From Comamonas sp. lk (GTDB taxonomy: Bacteria > Pseudomonadota > Gammaproteobacteria > Burkholderiales > Burkholderiaceae_C), in assembly GCA_945865675.1 (NCBI GenBank), contig CAMBFO010000002.1:1-64000 (forward strand): a DNA stretch of 64,000 nt, written 5' to 3'. Below are positions 36,489 through 47,424 of the stretch, one piece after another. Position numbers and translations under genes: made by a program. Positions within the stretch are counted from its first letter, which is position 1. Each line of letters opens with the position of its first letter. Under the pieces are notes generated by a model. That model had not been told where the DNA came from and searched no databases. It worked only from the letters and a program-made list of their open reading frames with translations.

Positions 36489-38279
36489 ATGCGGCAAAAA
36501 TTCACCCCTTGGCGTGGGCTCGTGTTGCTTTTGGGCGCATGCGTCTGCTTGGTGCACCCTAGCTCGGCGGCTGACAAGGCCCGTCCCAACATCGTCATTT
36601 TGGTGGCCGATGATTGGGGCTTTAGCGATGTGGGTGCCTTTGGCGGAGAAATCGCCACGCCGCATCTCGATGCCCTGGCCGCAAAGGGCAGCCGTTTTTC
36701 TAACTTTCACGTGGCCGCTACCTGTTCGCCGACCCGTTCCATGTTGCTCACTGGGGTGGACCACCACCGTAACGGCGTGGGCAATATGCCCGAGACCACG
36801 CCGCCCGAGCAAGAAGGCAAACCGGGCTATGCCGGCGTGCTGGCGCCCGATACCGTCACCCTGGCCACGATGCTGCGCGATGTGGGCTACCACACCTATA
36901 TCGCGGGCAAGTGGCATGTGGGCAAAGCGCCCGCAAACCTTCCCGGTCGGCGTGGTTTCGAGCGCTCGTTTATCCAGGCCGACAGCGGCACCGACAACTG
37001 GGAAAACCGGCCTTACATGATGCTCTACGATAAAACTTATTGGTTTGAGCAAGACCGCGCGGCGCAATTGCCTAAGGACTTTTATTCCTCACGCTTTTTT
37101 GTCGATAAGACCATAGGTTATATCCGCGAGCAGGCGGCAGATGGCAAGCCATTTATGGCCTACGTCGGGTTTCAGGCCAACCATATTCCGATCCAGGCTC
37201 CAGCGGATTTTGTTGCCAAATACCGTGGCCGGTATGACCAAGGTTGGACCGTTTTGCGCCAGGCCCGGCGCGATGGTGCGATACGGGCAGGCGTGATGCC
37301 CGCGGGCATGCCGATGAGCACGCTGCCCAGCACCGTGCCCTGGGACAGCCTGGCGCCGGATAAGCAGCGCCAGCAGGCGCGCCGCATGGAGGTCTATGCC
37401 GGTATGGCCGAGGCTATGGATGCCGAGGTGGGCCGCCTCGTGCAGCACCTTAAATCGAGCGGCCAGTATGACAACACGGTGTTCGTATTTTTGTCTGACA
37501 ACGGGTCTGACCCAGCCGATCCTTTCAATATACCCAGCGCCAATGCCTGGGTACGTATGAACTACCAGGTGGATGCAGACCCGATGGGCGGCAAGGACAC
37601 GTTTTCGGCCAACGGACCGAGTTGGGCCAGCGCCACGGTAGGGCCATTGCGAGGCTATAAATACTTTGCCAGCGAGGGCGGATTGCGGGTGCCGCTGATC
37701 GTCTCAGGCTTGCCAGGCGTGGCCGGTGGACAGGTGGTTGCAGCGCTGACGCATGTGAACGATATTGTGCCCACTTTACTCGAGGCCGCCGGTATTGCAC
37801 CGCACCAGGGGCAGTATGCGGGGCAGACAGTACAGCCCTTGAGCGGTCGCAGCCTCTTGCCTTTGTTACAAGGCAAAGCCGATTACGCCTACCGCCCTGA
37901 CGAAGCCCTGGGCTATGAGCTAGCTGGCAGCGCAGCGCTTTTTTTGGGCGACTACAAGCTAGTGAAAAACATAGCGCCGCTGGGCGATGGCCAGTGGCGC
38001 TTGTTTAACCTGCACCAGGATCCCGGCGAGACCTTGGACTTACAGTCCGCCCAACCGGTGGTGTTTGCCTCTATGCGGGCCGCCTATGACAAATACGCGC
38101 AAGACTACGGCGTGCTGCCGGTACCCGAGGGCTTTGACCTGCAAAAAGCCGCTATGCATTACGCGATCCACCACTATTTCCTGCCTAAATTGCGCGCGGC
38201 CTGGCCTGGGTTCTTGGCGCTGGCCGGTGCGGCGCTGGGTTGGGCGTACTGGCGCAGGCGCCGCAAGGCTATTTCTTGA
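36489..38279 (+). CDS. Arylsulfatase (C-type, formylglycine motif)
   Basis: RPNIVILVADDWGFSDVGAFGGEIATPHLDALAAKGSRFSNFHVAATCSPTRSMLLTG (CSPTR). Confidence 0.93.
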   Translation: MRQKFTPWRGLVLLLGACVCLVHPSSAADKARPNIVILVADDWGFSDVGAFGGEIATPHLDALAAKGSRFSNFHVAATCSPTRSMLLTGVDHHRNGVGNMPETTPPEQEGKPGYAGVLAPDTVTLATMLRDVGYHTYIAGKWHVGKAPANLPGRRGFERSFIQADSGTDNWENRPYMMLYDKTYWFEQDRAAQLPKDFYSSRFFVDKTIGYIREQAADGKPFMAYVGFQANHIPIQAPADFVAKYRGRYDQGWTVLRQARRDGAIRAGVMPAGMPMSTLPSTVPWDSLAPDKQRQQARRMEVYAGMAEAMDAEVGRLVQHLKSSGQYDNTVFVFLSDNGSDPADPFNIPSANAWVRMNYQVDADPMGGKDTFSANGPSWASATVGPLRGYKYFASEGGLRVPLIVSGLPGVAGGQVVAALTHVNDIVPTLLEAAGIAPHQGQYAGQTVQPLSGRSLLPLLQGKADYAYRPDEALGYELAGSAALFLGDYKLVKNIAPLGDGQWRLFNLHQDPGETLDLQSAQPVVFASMRAAYDKYAQDYGVLPVPEGFDLQKAAMHYAIHHYFLPKLRAAWPGFLALAGAALGWAYWRRRRKAIS

Positions 38280-38694
38280 TGCGATCGGCCAGCATTTTGT
38301 AGCCGTTGTCATTGGGTGTCATCCCATCGTCTTCGGTGCGGCTGATGGGCAGCACGATGTCCTCGTTTTCTTCTGCGATACGCCGGATGATTTTTTGCGT
38401 CTTGCTGATGTTCACCTGATATTTCGGATCATTACCGGCGGGTAATACCCAATACACCTTGTCCGCCTCGGTCAGCTTTCGCAGCACCCGCAGTTCGGTT
38501 TCGGTAAATACATAAAAATGGTCGTAGGTGCCCAGGCTGATGATCACGCGCTTGGCGACCAGCGGCGTCTTTTTCATGAACTCCTTGTTCCACTTTTGCG
38601 AACTCAGACCTTCTTTGCTATAGGTTTTACATTCGGGCCGCATCTCGGCCAAGCCCGCTGCAATGCCATCTCCAACAATCAAACACTCCAACAT
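38269..38694 (-). CDS. SGNH-hydrolase-like small protein
   Basis: CLIVGDGIAAGLA...VIISLGTYD...VYWVLPAGNDP...DDGMTPNDNGYKMLADRI. Confidence 0.5.
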   Translation of the reverse strand: MLECLIVGDGIAAGLAEMRPECKTYSKEGLSSQKWNKEFMKKTPLVAKRVIISLGTYDHFYVFTETELRVLRKLTEADKVYWVLPAGNDPKYQVNISKTQKIIRRIAEENEDIVLPISRTEDDGMTPNDNGYKMLADRIKK

Positions 38695-38770
38695 AGCTTT
38701 TCCTTTTACGTGGCGCTATTGCGGCCTGGGCTCCCGCCCAGTGGACGCTTGGCGGCAAGCCTGGTTGCAC

Positions 38771-39565
38771 TCACCAAAAAACCTGCTGCGACGAGCACGC
38801 AAGTATGGCCGGAAATGTGACCAGCCAAGCCCAAAAAAAGCGATTCAGACCGAAAAACCAGAAAACCAGGAAATGAAACACCATCGCGATAGCGCAATAA
38901 GCCAAAGCCACCAGCGGGTGCAGCAGGGCCAGGGGTGCGGCACATTCCCAACCAATGAAGGCCCAGGCGCCCAGGCGGGCCACCCAGGGCTTGCGCAAAA
39001 CGCTGGCCGGCAGCAGCGGGCCGTAAACGGCAGCATTCAGAAAAATAGTCATAGCCTGGCCGCTGCGCCATTCGGGCTGCATCAGCTTGACCCAGCCAGA
39101 CATAAAGTAAGAGGTAATGGATTGCAAACAGATGTACCACAGGCCCGCGCGCCAAGCCAAGTGGGAGTCGCCGCCGAGCTGAACCAATTCTGCCAAGAGC
39201 AGCCCAGTCAGCGCCACCAGCGTCATGAAGTCGCTGCCGCCGTTAAATGCGCCGCGCCAGCGGATCAGCATCGATACATGGCTGACAAATAGAAATAGCG
39301 CCAGTGCCAGGTTACTACCCTGCCAGGCCAGCAAGAGCAAGACGGGCAGGCGCAGCAGCAAATGGACCTGCATGGCGCTGTCTGCAAACAGCAAGTCCAG
39401 CAATTTTTGCACCGGGCCCGGGGGAATGTCGGCGCGCTGCACCGGCCAGGCCCATAAGCCCTGCACCGTCAAGGCCAGGCGTATGCGCAAATATTCCAGG
39501 GTTTGCAGCAATATGCTCAAGGCCAGCAAGACCTCCAGCGCGCGGGCCGCGCCGCTTACCGGCAT
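38771..39565 (-). CDS. HTTM-like multi-TM membrane protein
   Basis: Many TM segments; SYFMSGWVKLMQPEWRSGQAM pattern. Confidence 0.55.
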   Translation of the reverse strand: MPVSGAARALEVLLALSILLQTLEYLRIRLALTVQGLWAWPVQRADIPPGPVQKLLDLLFADSAMQVHLLLRLPVLLLLAWQGSNLALALFLFVSHVSMLIRWRGAFNGGSDFMTLVALTGLLLAELVQLGGDSHLAWRAGLWYICLQSITSYFMSGWVKLMQPEWRSGQAMTIFLNAAVYGPLLPASVLRKPWVARLGAWAFIGWECAAPLALLHPLVALAYCAIAMVFHFLVFWFFGLNRFFWAWLVTFPAILACSSQQVFW

Positions 39566-40077
39566 GGCAGCACCGGCGAGCGCATCATGGTGTCTTCTTC
39601 TATCAAGCCTGAGGTGCCATCTAGCACCATGCGCAGCTCAAATTGCCCGTGGGTACAGCCTGGCTGCTGGGCTAGCAGACTTTGGCAGACCAGGCGCGAA
39701 ACCAATTGGTAGCTGACCAGGGCACGCGCGTCTGCGTCTGCCGCCATGTGGTTGAGGTCGGCGGCCAGATGCTCCACCAGGTTTTGCTGTACCAGGGCCA
39801 AATTGGTATCCGCGTTATGGAACAAATGCAGCACCCGGCGCGGGCGCCGCGGGAAGATGGGGCTCCAGTCCGACCATTGCAGTGCGTCTGAGGGCAAGGT
39901 GTGGGGCAGCGCCCAGCGCGCATAAAGATGCGGCACATTGCCGGTGGCGTGAAAAAACTTCCAATTGGGGAAAAAAGCCCGAAGCAAAAATAGCCAAGGC
40001 CCCGTCACGATGCGGCTTTTAAACACCAGGGTCGCCAGCAGCACCAAAAAGTACAGCAGAAAAAGTGCTTCAAGCAT
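39556..40077 (-). CDS. Hypothetical protein, overlapping the HTTM-like gene
   Basis: 173-aa ORF with N-terminal hydrophobic segment; stop overlaps the next start. Confidence 0.5.
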   Translation of the reverse strand: MLEALFLLYFLVLLATLVFKSRIVTGPWLFLLRAFFPNWKFFHATGNVPHLYARWALPHTLPSDALQWSDWSPIFPRRPRRVLHLFHNADTNLALVQQNLVEHLAADLNHMAADADARALVSYQLVSRLVCQSLLAQQPGCTHGQFELRMVLDGTSGLIEEDTMMRSPVLPCR

Positions 40078-40335
40078 GGCGGCCCACTACCCTGGGACAA
40101 AGGGGTGAGAAGTCCACCATGCCTGACGGTTCACTCGGCTCCATGGCACATCGCTCCAACAATAGCAGTGCAAAGATTGTAGTGAGCGCCTGCCTGGCTC
40201 AGACCCAAGCCCCGGTCTTGGACGAAGGGTAGGGCTAAGGGGGCGGATCGGGCTTGGGACTTGGGTTTTTGCGCTAGATCAAGGCAGCGGTTAATATCCG
40301 AAGCTTCGCTGAATCATTTTTTTGGAGTTTTGCTC

Positions 40336-40929
40336 ATGAGCCAAATATTGCAATCCCTGCACAAAACGCTGCTGGCCGGTCTGGTCCTGCTGATCGCTAT
40401 CGTCTTAATTGCTGGTGCGGTATCGGGTAGCCCAATAGAACTGACCCCCGTGTGGTGGAGTTTCCTCTTTCGCTGGCTGCACGTTACTTGCGGCGTGATG
40501 TGGATTGGTCTTTTGTGGTATTTCAACTTCGTCCAAATCCCCAGCATGCCCAAGATTCCCGATGAGCAAAAGCCCGCGATCAGCAAGGTGATTGCACCGA
40601 CCGCACTGTTTTGGTTCCGCTGGGCGGCATTAGCTACCGTGGTCACTGGCTTGGCAGTGGCGGGCCTGCAAGGCTACTTGCACGCCGCCCTGCGCCTGCA
40701 AGTGGGCTTTGCCGCCATTGGTATTGGCATGTGGCTGGCCTTGATCATGGCCTTTAACGTCTGGTTCATCATCTGGCCTAACCAGAAGAAAGCCCTGGGC
40801 ATTGTCCAGGTAGAGCCGGCTGAAAAAGCTGCCGCCGCCCGCCTGGCTATGCTGGTGTCACGCACCAATACCATGCTCTCTATTCCCATGCTCTACATGA
40901 TGTCGGCCCAGTCTCACGGCGGGCTGTAA
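40336..40929 (+). CDS. Urate hydroxylase PuuD-like membrane protein
   Basis: WWSFLFRWLHVTCGVMWIGLLWYFNFVQIPSMPKIPDEQKPAISKVIAPTALFWFRWAALATVVTG; ATG preceded by GGAG. Confidence 0.8.
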   Translation: MSQILQSLHKTLLAGLVLLIAIVLIAGAVSGSPIELTPVWWSFLFRWLHVTCGVMWIGLLWYFNFVQIPSMPKIPDEQKPAISKVIAPTALFWFRWAALATVVTGLAVAGLQGYLHAALRLQVGFAAIGIGMWLALIMAFNVWFIIWPNQKKALGIVQVEPAEKAAAARLAMLVSRTNTMLSIPMLYMMSAQSHGGL

Positions 40930-41099
40930 GTAATTACCCGTAGGGCGATTCCGGCCGCGCCCTTGTATTTGCAAGACGCGGCGTTTTGCGACTGAAATAT
41001 GCGCTACCCTCAGGGCAGCGAAGCATTAGAATTTGCGCCGCTGTCCAGCCCTCGGGCCTTAAGCAAATTTTCTCAATAATTAAATGGAGTTTGACTGTC

Positions 41100-42239
41100 A
41101 TGAAACTGAAAACCCTCGCAGCCGCCGTACTGGCACTGTCTACCGGAATGGCTATGGCACAAAGCGTTGTGACCATCGCCCACGTCGGCCCTACCAGCGG
41201 TGCTATTGCCCACTTGGGCAAAGACAATGAAAACGGCGCCATCATGGCCGTAGAAGAACTCAATGCAGCCGGCGTTACCATCGGCGGCAAAAAAGTCACT
41301 CTTAAGTTGATGACCGAAGACGACGGCGCGGATCCTAAGCAAGGCACCGCAGTGGCGCAAAAGCTGGCCGATGCCAAAGTCGTTGGTGTGGTCGGACATT
41401 TGAACTCTGGCACCTCCATCCCCGCTTCCAAAATCTACAGCGATGCGGGCATCCCCCAAATCTCTCCTTCTGCTACCAACCCCAAGTACACACGCCAAGG
41501 TTTCAAAACCACCTTCCGCGTAGTGGCTGATGACACCCAATTGGGTGGCACTTTGGGTAAGTACGCTGTCAACACGCTCAAGGGCAAAGCCATTGCAGTG
41601 ATCGATGACCGTACCGCTTACGGCCAAGGTGTGGCTGAAGAGTTCAGCAAAGCGGTTGTGGCAGCGGGAGGCAGCGTTGTTGCCAAAGAGTTCACTACCG
41701 ACAAAGCAACTGACTTCAATGCCATCTTGACCACCATCAAAGGTAAAAAGCCCGATGTAGTGTTCTTTGGCGGTATGGACGCTGTTGCAGGCCCGATGCT
41801 GCGTCAGATGAAATCCTTGGGGATCAATGCCAAATTCATGGGTGGCGACGGCATCTGCTCGGCAGAGTTGGTCAAGCTCGGCGGTGACGCGATCGCGGAT
41901 AACCAGGTCTATTGCGCGGAAGCTGGCGGCGTAGAGAAGGGCAGCAAATACGAAAAATCCAAAAACGAATTTGAGGCTAAGTTCAAGGCCAAGTTCAATG
42001 CGGATGTTCAAGTCTATGCACCCTACGTGTATGACAGCGTGAAGTTGATGGTCGCCGCTATGGTTAAGGCTGGTTCTTCCGATCCGGTGAAGTACCTGCC
42101 CGTTTTGGCCGCAACCAAGAACTTCGAGGGCGTTACGGGCGCAATTTCCTTTGACGCCAAAGGCGACATTTTGAATGGCGCATTGACCATGAAGACAGTG
42201 CGCGGTGGCAAGCTAGACACCATCGCGGTTATCCGTTAA
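41100..42239 (+). CDS. Branched-chain amino acid ABC transporter substrate-binding protein (LivJ/LivK-like)
   Basis: Signal peptide; VTIAHVGPTSGAIAHLGKDNENGAIMAVEELNAAGVTIGGKKVTLKLMTEDDGADPKQGTAVAQKL. Confidence 0.92.
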   Translation: MKLKTLAAAVLALSTGMAMAQSVVTIAHVGPTSGAIAHLGKDNENGAIMAVEELNAAGVTIGGKKVTLKLMTEDDGADPKQGTAVAQKLADAKVVGVVGHLNSGTSIPASKIYSDAGIPQISPSATNPKYTRQGFKTTFRVVADDTQLGGTLGKYAVNTLKGKAIAVIDDRTAYGQGVAEEFSKAVVAAGGSVVAKEFTTDKATDFNAILTTIKGKKPDVVFFGGMDAVAGPMLRQMKSLGINAKFMGGDGICSAELVKLGGDAIADNQVYCAEAGGVEKGSKYEKSKNEFEAKFKAKFNADVQVYAPYVYDSVKLMVAAMVKAGSSDPVKYLPVLAATKNFEGVTGAISFDAKGDILNGALTMKTVRGGKLDTIAVIR

Positions 42240-42260
42240 ACACGGATAGCTAGGACAAAG

Positions 42261-42286
42261 AACCGGCCTTTGGGCCGGTTTTTTTT
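42261..42286 (+). terminator. Rho-independent terminator after the substrate-binding protein gene
   Basis: AACCGGCC-TTTG-GGCCGGTT followed by TTTTTT. Confidence 0.85.
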
Positions 42287-42301
42287 ACGCCTGCCAATGT
42301 C

Positions 42302-44602
42302 CTATTTGCGCTGCAATAAGCGGTAGGGCGGCAGGCCTTGCAGCATGCGCCGGCCATAGGCCTGTTCGCTCAGGCGCTTGTCGTAGCAAATCACTTGCGC
42401 GCGGTCTTCTTCGGTGCGGATGGCGCGGCCCGTCCATTGCAGCAGCTTGATGCCAGTGGCAGGGATGACGAGTTCATTAAACGGGTCGCGCCCCATGCGG
42501 CGCAGCCATTCAGCCCGCGCCTCGTCTACCGGTTCGGATGGCGGTGCAAACGGCAGCTTGGTAATGAACACCGTTTCGCACAGAATGCCCGGCAAATCCA
42601 GGCCCTCACCAAAGGATTGCAAGCCAAAAATAATGGAAGGCAGACCCGCCTCCACCCGCGCCATATGCGCGGCCAGCAAGCGCGTGCGTGAACTGCTGCC
42701 TTGCACCACTACGCTTTCCAGTAGCCGGGCGGGAATCGCGTCGGTGGCGGCGCGCATTTGCGCCCGCGAGGTGAATAAGACCAAGGCGCCATGCTGCACT
42801 TGCGCCAAGTCTTGCATCAGGTATTCCACCACTTCGCCGGTATAGGCCTGCACGTTTTTCGCGTCGGCCATGGTGTGCACCACGGTGAGCGTACCTTGCG
42901 TGGCGTAGTCAAAAGGGCTGGAGACTTCCAGCGCCTGAACCTCCGGCTTGCCCGAGAGTCCGCATTCCTGCAAAAAATAGTCAAAGCTGCCGCAACTGGT
43001 GAGCGATGCCGAGGTCAGAATGACCGCGCGGGCCTGGCTCCAGACAAACTGGCGCAGCAAGTCGCCCGGCACCATCGGGCAGGCATGGGCGCTGACGAGC
43101 AAAAAGTTGCCTTCACTTTTGCATTGCAGCCATTTGGCCAGCGGCTGCTCGCCGTGCTCTAGCAAGAGGCTGGCTGTCGATGTGAGCGCGCCCAAACGCG
43201 GTGCCAGTGGCCCCAGCTTGGCGTATTGCTGGCTGCATTGCAGCGCTTGCATCGGGTCATCCTTGGCGATTTGTTTAATTTGCGTGCCCAGGGCGTCCAG
43301 CGCCTGCGCCAAACCGGTGGCCTGCGCCAGCACTTGCGCCATTGGCGCGACCAGGGCCTCGGGCAGCACGCCGTGGGCAAAGCGCAGCGTGCCGTCCTGG
43401 CCCTGGGTGCTTGCGTGCACTAAGTCCAGTACCATGCGCGCCGATTGGTTCAGCGTGGTTTTGAGTTGGCTGCTGACGGTGCCCACATCAGGGTCCAGGT
43501 CCAACTGCAGCGCATTGCTGACCTCTTGCAAGACCTTGGGCAAGCGGTCTAGCCAGCGCAGGCTGGCCAGCTCCATAGCGCTGCTGAATTGGTCCAGGGC
43601 GACTGCGGGCAAGTGGTGCGCCTCGTCAAACACCAGCAGGCAGTTATTTAGCTCGGGCAAGGTTTTCATGCCCAGCGAAGCTAGCACCAGGTCATGGTTG
43701 GCAACAATCACTTGCGCTTCTGCCAGTCGGTTACGCGCCTGGTAATAGCTGCAATCCTTAAATCGTGGGCAATGCCGCACGGTGCAGCTGTGCCGTTCGG
43801 CGGCCACGGTGGCCCAGTCCTGCGGCTCGGGCGACTCGTTCAGGCTGTCGCGGTCGCCGTCCCAGCGCCCCGTCGCAAGTGTGGCGGCCATATGTTCATA
43901 CAGCCGAAAGCGGCGCTCTTCTAAGGCTTCTTGCGAGGCCGTGCCCAGCGCCACCGCTGGAAAATCGTCTTCAAAAAAATCATCCTCTGCGCCGCCGCTG
44001 CCCACCAGGCGCTCCAGCTTGAGCTTGCACACATAGCGACCGCGCCCTTTGGCCAGCGCAAATGCAAACGGCTGCTCCATGCTGGCGCCCAGGGCGGGCA
44101 GGTCTTTTTGCATCAGTTGCTCTTGTAGCGCAACCGTGGCAGTGGAAATCAGCACCCGGGTTTTGCGCTGCAAGGCCATGGCAATGGCGGTGCTGGCATA
44201 GGCTGCCGATTTGCCCACGCCGGTTCCCGCCTGGATGACGGCGATTGCGCGTTGTGGCTCTTCGCAATCGCCCAGGTCGGCGCGGCTTAAGGTTTCGGCT
44301 ACGCATTGCGCCATGGCGATCTGGCCTTCGCGCTGGCGAAAGCCCGGCGTGGCTTGCAGCACATGGCTAAAAGCCGCAAAAGCATCTTTCGCCCAGGTGT
44401 GCGGGTTACTGGGGGCGGCCTCGGGGGCTTGGGTTGCAGGGGACAAGGAGATGGGTCTCAGTGAGGTCAGGCATACATGGCCGGCGCGTGATGCGCCACA
44501 CGAGGCGGTGCACCGGCAAAGCAGGCCTGAAATATACCTGTTGCAGCAGTGATAATCCGCCCGCCGCCAATTCCGAGATTGACGCCGCACAGGCGTGGCC
44601 AT
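42302..44602 (-). CDS. dinG: ATP-dependent DNA helicase DinG (start uncertain)
   Basis: AGTGVGKSAAYASTAIA, LLVFDEAHHLP, LDLPGILCETVFITKLPFAPPSEP. Confidence 0.9.
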   Translation of the reverse strand: MATPVRRQSRNWRRADYHCCNRYISGLLCRCTASCGASRAGHVCLTSLRPISLSPATQAPEAAPSNPHTWAKDAFAAFSHVLQATPGFRQREGQIAMAQCVAETLSRADLGDCEEPQRAIAVIQAGTGVGKSAAYASTAIAMALQRKTRVLISTATVALQEQLMQKDLPALGASMEQPFAFALAKGRGRYVCKLKLERLVGSGGAEDDFFEDDFPAVALGTASQEALEERRFRLYEHMAATLATGRWDGDRDSLNESPEPQDWATVAAERHSCTVRHCPRFKDCSYYQARNRLAEAQVIVANHDLVLASLGMKTLPELNNCLLVFDEAHHLPAVALDQFSSAMELASLRWLDRLPKVLQEVSNALQLDLDPDVGTVSSQLKTTLNQSARMVLDLVHASTQGQDGTLRFAHGVLPEALVAPMAQVLAQATGLAQALDALGTQIKQIAKDDPMQALQCSQQYAKLGPLAPRLGALTSTASLLLEHGEQPLAKWLQCKSEGNFLLVSAHACPMVPGDLLRQFVWSQARAVILTSASLTSCGSFDYFLQECGLSGKPEVQALEVSSPFDYATQGTLTVVHTMADAKNVQAYTGEVVEYLMQDLAQVQHGALVLFTSRAQMRAATDAIPARLLESVVVQGSSSRTRLLAAHMARVEAGLPSIIFGLQSFGEGLDLPGILCETVFITKLPFAPPSEPVDEARAEWLRRMGRDPFNELVIPATGIKLLQWTGRAIRTEEDRAQVICYDKRLSEQAYGRRMLQGLPPYRLLQRK

Positions 44603-44788
44603 TTGTGAAAGTGACCAGCCGCATACACACCCAAAACAAAAACCGTTTGCAGGACTGCACGCAAAAATCTACGCGCGCTGAATCGGCCGCTGCTTTGGGG
44701 CAATGGACGCGCCCGGAGGCGCGCAGCGCCTGGACGCTTATGTGTCAGACGATTTCCGCTACCGCATCAGCGCCAAGGAAATTGCCGC

Positions 44789-45706
44789 TCAAATCAGTGG
44801 CAGGGGCAGCAGGCGCTGCGCACTTTCAAACGCCATGCGTCGCCCACTAAGCGGGTCTTCAAAGACCAGGCTTTTTGCCAGCAATTGCAGTGGTTTGGAA
44901 GTGTCGCTGGCGCCTTCTGGCGTGAGCTGCGGATAAATGCCATCGTTCAGGATGGGTAGGCCCAGCGCCAGCATGTGCACACGCAACTGGTGGCGCTGAC
45001 CGCTTAAAGGTCGCAAGCGGTAGCGCGCCCAGGGTCCACATACTTCCAGCACATCGATGTCGGTAATTGCATTCACCGGCCCCGGTACTTCGGCCTGCTG
45101 CATAAAGTGCGCGCCTACCCGAATACGGCTTTCGCGTCGCTGCGGCATAGCGAGCGTCGCATCGAAAGGCGCAATGGCTTCATAGGTTTTCTCCACCCGC
45201 CGTTCTCTGAATAATGCGCTATAGGCGTCGCGACTGGCCGCTTGCAGTGAAAACAACACCAACCCGGCCGTGTCGCGGTCGATACGGTGGATAGGCACCA
45301 GGTCGGGCACGTCTACGCTTTGTTTTAAGCGCAACAACAAGGTGTGCTGCAAATACTTGCCTGAGGGGATAACGGGCAAAAAATGTGGCTTGTCCACCAC
45401 CAACAAGTGCGCATCGCGGTACAGCACCTGGTGCCTAAAAGGGATCGCCGTTTCGCTTTCGACAGCCCGGTAGTAATACAGCCAGCCGCCGTCTATGGCC
45501 GGCGTGTCGGCTTGCAATGGCTGCCCATCGGCGCCGAGCACCAGGCCTTGGGCCAAGCGCTGTTGCCAATCCTCTGCGCTGATATGCGGGAAGCGGCCCA
45601 CCAAAAAATCCATCACGCAGGCCCACTGACCGGGTGGGATGACAACCCGGCTGGCCCCTACGCCATCACGCGCGGGCAAGTCGCGCAGCGCACTGGCTAA
45701 TCGCAT
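44789..45706 (-). CDS. RluA-family pseudouridine synthase
   Basis: LLVVDKPHFLPVIPSGKYLQHTLL...VPIHRIDRDTAGLVLFS...RLRPLSGQRHQLRVHM. Confidence 0.9.
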   Translation of the reverse strand: MRLASALRDLPARDGVGASRVVIPPGQWACVMDFLVGRFPHISAEDWQQRLAQGLVLGADGQPLQADTPAIDGGWLYYYRAVESETAIPFRHQVLYRDAHLLVVDKPHFLPVIPSGKYLQHTLLLRLKQSVDVPDLVPIHRIDRDTAGLVLFSLQAASRDAYSALFRERRVEKTYEAIAPFDATLAMPQRRESRIRVGAHFMQQAEVPGPVNAITDIDVLEVCGPWARYRLRPLSGQRHQLRVHMLALGLPILNDGIYPQLTPEGASDTSKPLQLLAKSLVFEDPLSGRRMAFESAQRLLPLPLI

Positions 45707-45709
45707 ACC

Positions 45710-46456
45710 TTAGCGCCGCAGGCAGACCACATCCCACACACCATGGCCGAGCTTGAGCCCCCGGTTTTCAAACTTGGTCAATGGCCGGTAGTCCGGCTTG
45801 GGCGCGTAGCCCTGCAAAGCGGGGTGCGCGCTGCGCGCCGGGTTGTTTAGCAGTGGCTCAGCTTCCAGCACTTCCAAAATTTGTTCGGCATAGGGTTGCC
45901 AGTCAGTGGCGCAATGCAAATAACCGCCGGGTTTGAGACGCTGCGCTAGTTTCTCGACCAGCGGCGTTTGTATCAAACGGCGTTTGTTGTGCTTGGTTTT
46001 GTGCCAGGGGTCCGGAAAAAATATATGGATGCCGTCCAGGCTGGCCAGGGGCAGCATATGGTCAATCACTTGCACCGCGTCATGCGCGCAAATACGAATA
46101 TTGCCCAAGCCGTTTTCCCCAATACGCTTGAGTAAGGCGCCCACGCCGGCTTGGTGTACCTCGCAGCACAAAAAGTCGGTGCCAGGCAAGGTGGCGGCGA
46201 TCTGGGCCGTAGCCTCGCCCATGCCAAAGCCGATTTCCAGCACCACAGGCCTTGTGCTGCCCGGTGCCTGGCTGCTGCCAAATGCCTCGGACCAGGTGAT
46301 GAGTGCCGGGCGGTAAGGCAGCAAAAATTGCGGCCCCAGTGTCTCAACCGCCTTGGCCTGGCCATGGGTTACCCGGCCTGCGCGCAAAACATAGCTTTTG
46401 ACGGTGCGCATAAACACCGGTGGGGCGTCAGGTTCGGGGGAATGATGGTTGTGCAT
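45710..46456 (-). CDS. trmB: tRNA (guanine-N7-)-methyltransferase
   Basis: [37 protein letters not shown]; start placed at MHNHHS. Confidence 0.93.
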   Translation of the reverse strand: MHNHHSPEPDAPPVFMRTVKSYVLRAGRVTHGQAKAVETLGPQFLLPYRPALITWSEAFGSSQAPGSTRPVVLEIGFGMGEATAQIAATLPGTDFLCCEVHQAGVGALLKRIGENGLGNIRICAHDAVQVIDHMLPLASLDGIHIFFPDPWHKTKHNKRRLIQTPLVEKLAQRLKPGGYLHCATDWQPYAEQILEVLEAEPLLNNPARSAHPALQGYAPKPDYRPLTKFENRGLKLGHGVWDVVCLRR

Positions 46457-46512
46457 GTAGGGTGATGCGCATGGCGCACAGGGGGCCGCTTGCTGGCCTG
46501 AAGCGCGCAATT

Positions 46513-47424
46513 TTAGGTGGCGGGCAATTGCTGCTCGGGCCGCACCCAAGCCTGCGCCCAAGCTGCCGTCCAAACGGGTAGCGCTTGCTCCACGCCGCCC
46601 GACTGCGCGGGCAGGCCCAGGGCGGCGGCGGCTTGGTTCAAAGCCTGCAGCGGCTGGCCGATGTCGATGGCTTGCGCGCCGTTTTGCTTGGACAATTTTT
46701 CACCATTGCCGCCCAGTACCAGCGCGGTATGCAGGTACTGCGGCGTGGGCAGTTGCAGGCTTTGTTGCAGCCGGATTTGGCGCGCGGTGTTATCCAGCAG
46801 GTCCGCGCCGCGCACCACATGGCTGATACCTTGATCGGCGTCATCCACCACCACGGCTAACTGATATGCAAAGCAGCCATCGGCGCGCTGCAGCACGAAG
46901 TCGCCCACCGCGTCTTGCACATCTTGCGCTTGTGGCCCGGCGGCGCGGTCTTGCCAGTGGATAGCGGCGCCCTCGGTGCGCAAGCGCCAGGCCCGCGCCG
47001 CTTTGCCGTGCAGGCCGGTGCGGCAGGTACCGGGGTAGCGCAGTTCCGCGTGGCGCGGGCGGGGCACGTCGGCGGCGATGGCGTTTTCAATGTCCTTGCG
47101 CGAACAGCCGCAGGGGTAGGCCAAAGCGCCCGCCACCAATCGGTCTAACGCGGCGCGGTACAGCGCGGTGCGCGTGCTTTGCCACACGGGTGGCGCGTCG
47201 GCATGCAGGCCGCAGGCGGCGAGTTGCGAAAGTATCAAGCGGTCCGCGCCGGGCACGGTGCGTGGGCTATCGACGTCTTCGATGCGCACCAGCCACTGGC
47301 CGCGATGTGCGCGGGCGTCTAGCCAACTGGCCAGCGCAGCCACCAGCGAGCCCGCATGCAAGGAGCCGGTGGGCGAGGGCGCAAAGCGGCCCCGGTAGTA
47401 CGAAAACTTGTCAGGCGGCTGCAA
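46513..47424 (-). CDS. gluQ: Glutamyl-Q tRNA(Asp) synthetase (start uncertain)
   Basis: [56 protein letters not shown]. No ATG near the N-terminus; TTG at 47424 suggested, overlapping the upstream gene. Confidence 0.88.
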   Translation of the reverse strand: MQPPDKFSYYRGRFAPSPTGSLHAGSLVAALASWLDARAHRGQWLVRIEDVDSPRTVPGADRLILSQLAACGLHADAPPVWQSTRTALYRAALDRLVAGALAYPCGCSRKDIENAIAADVPRPRHAELRYPGTCRTGLHGKAARAWRLRTEGAAIHWQDRAAGPQAQDVQDAVGDFVLQRADGCFAYQLAVVVDDADQGISHVVRGADLLDNTARQIRLQQSLQLPTPQYLHTALVLGGNGEKLSKQNGAQAIDIGQPLQALNQAAAALGLPAQSGGVEQALPVWTAAWAQAWVRPEQQLPAT

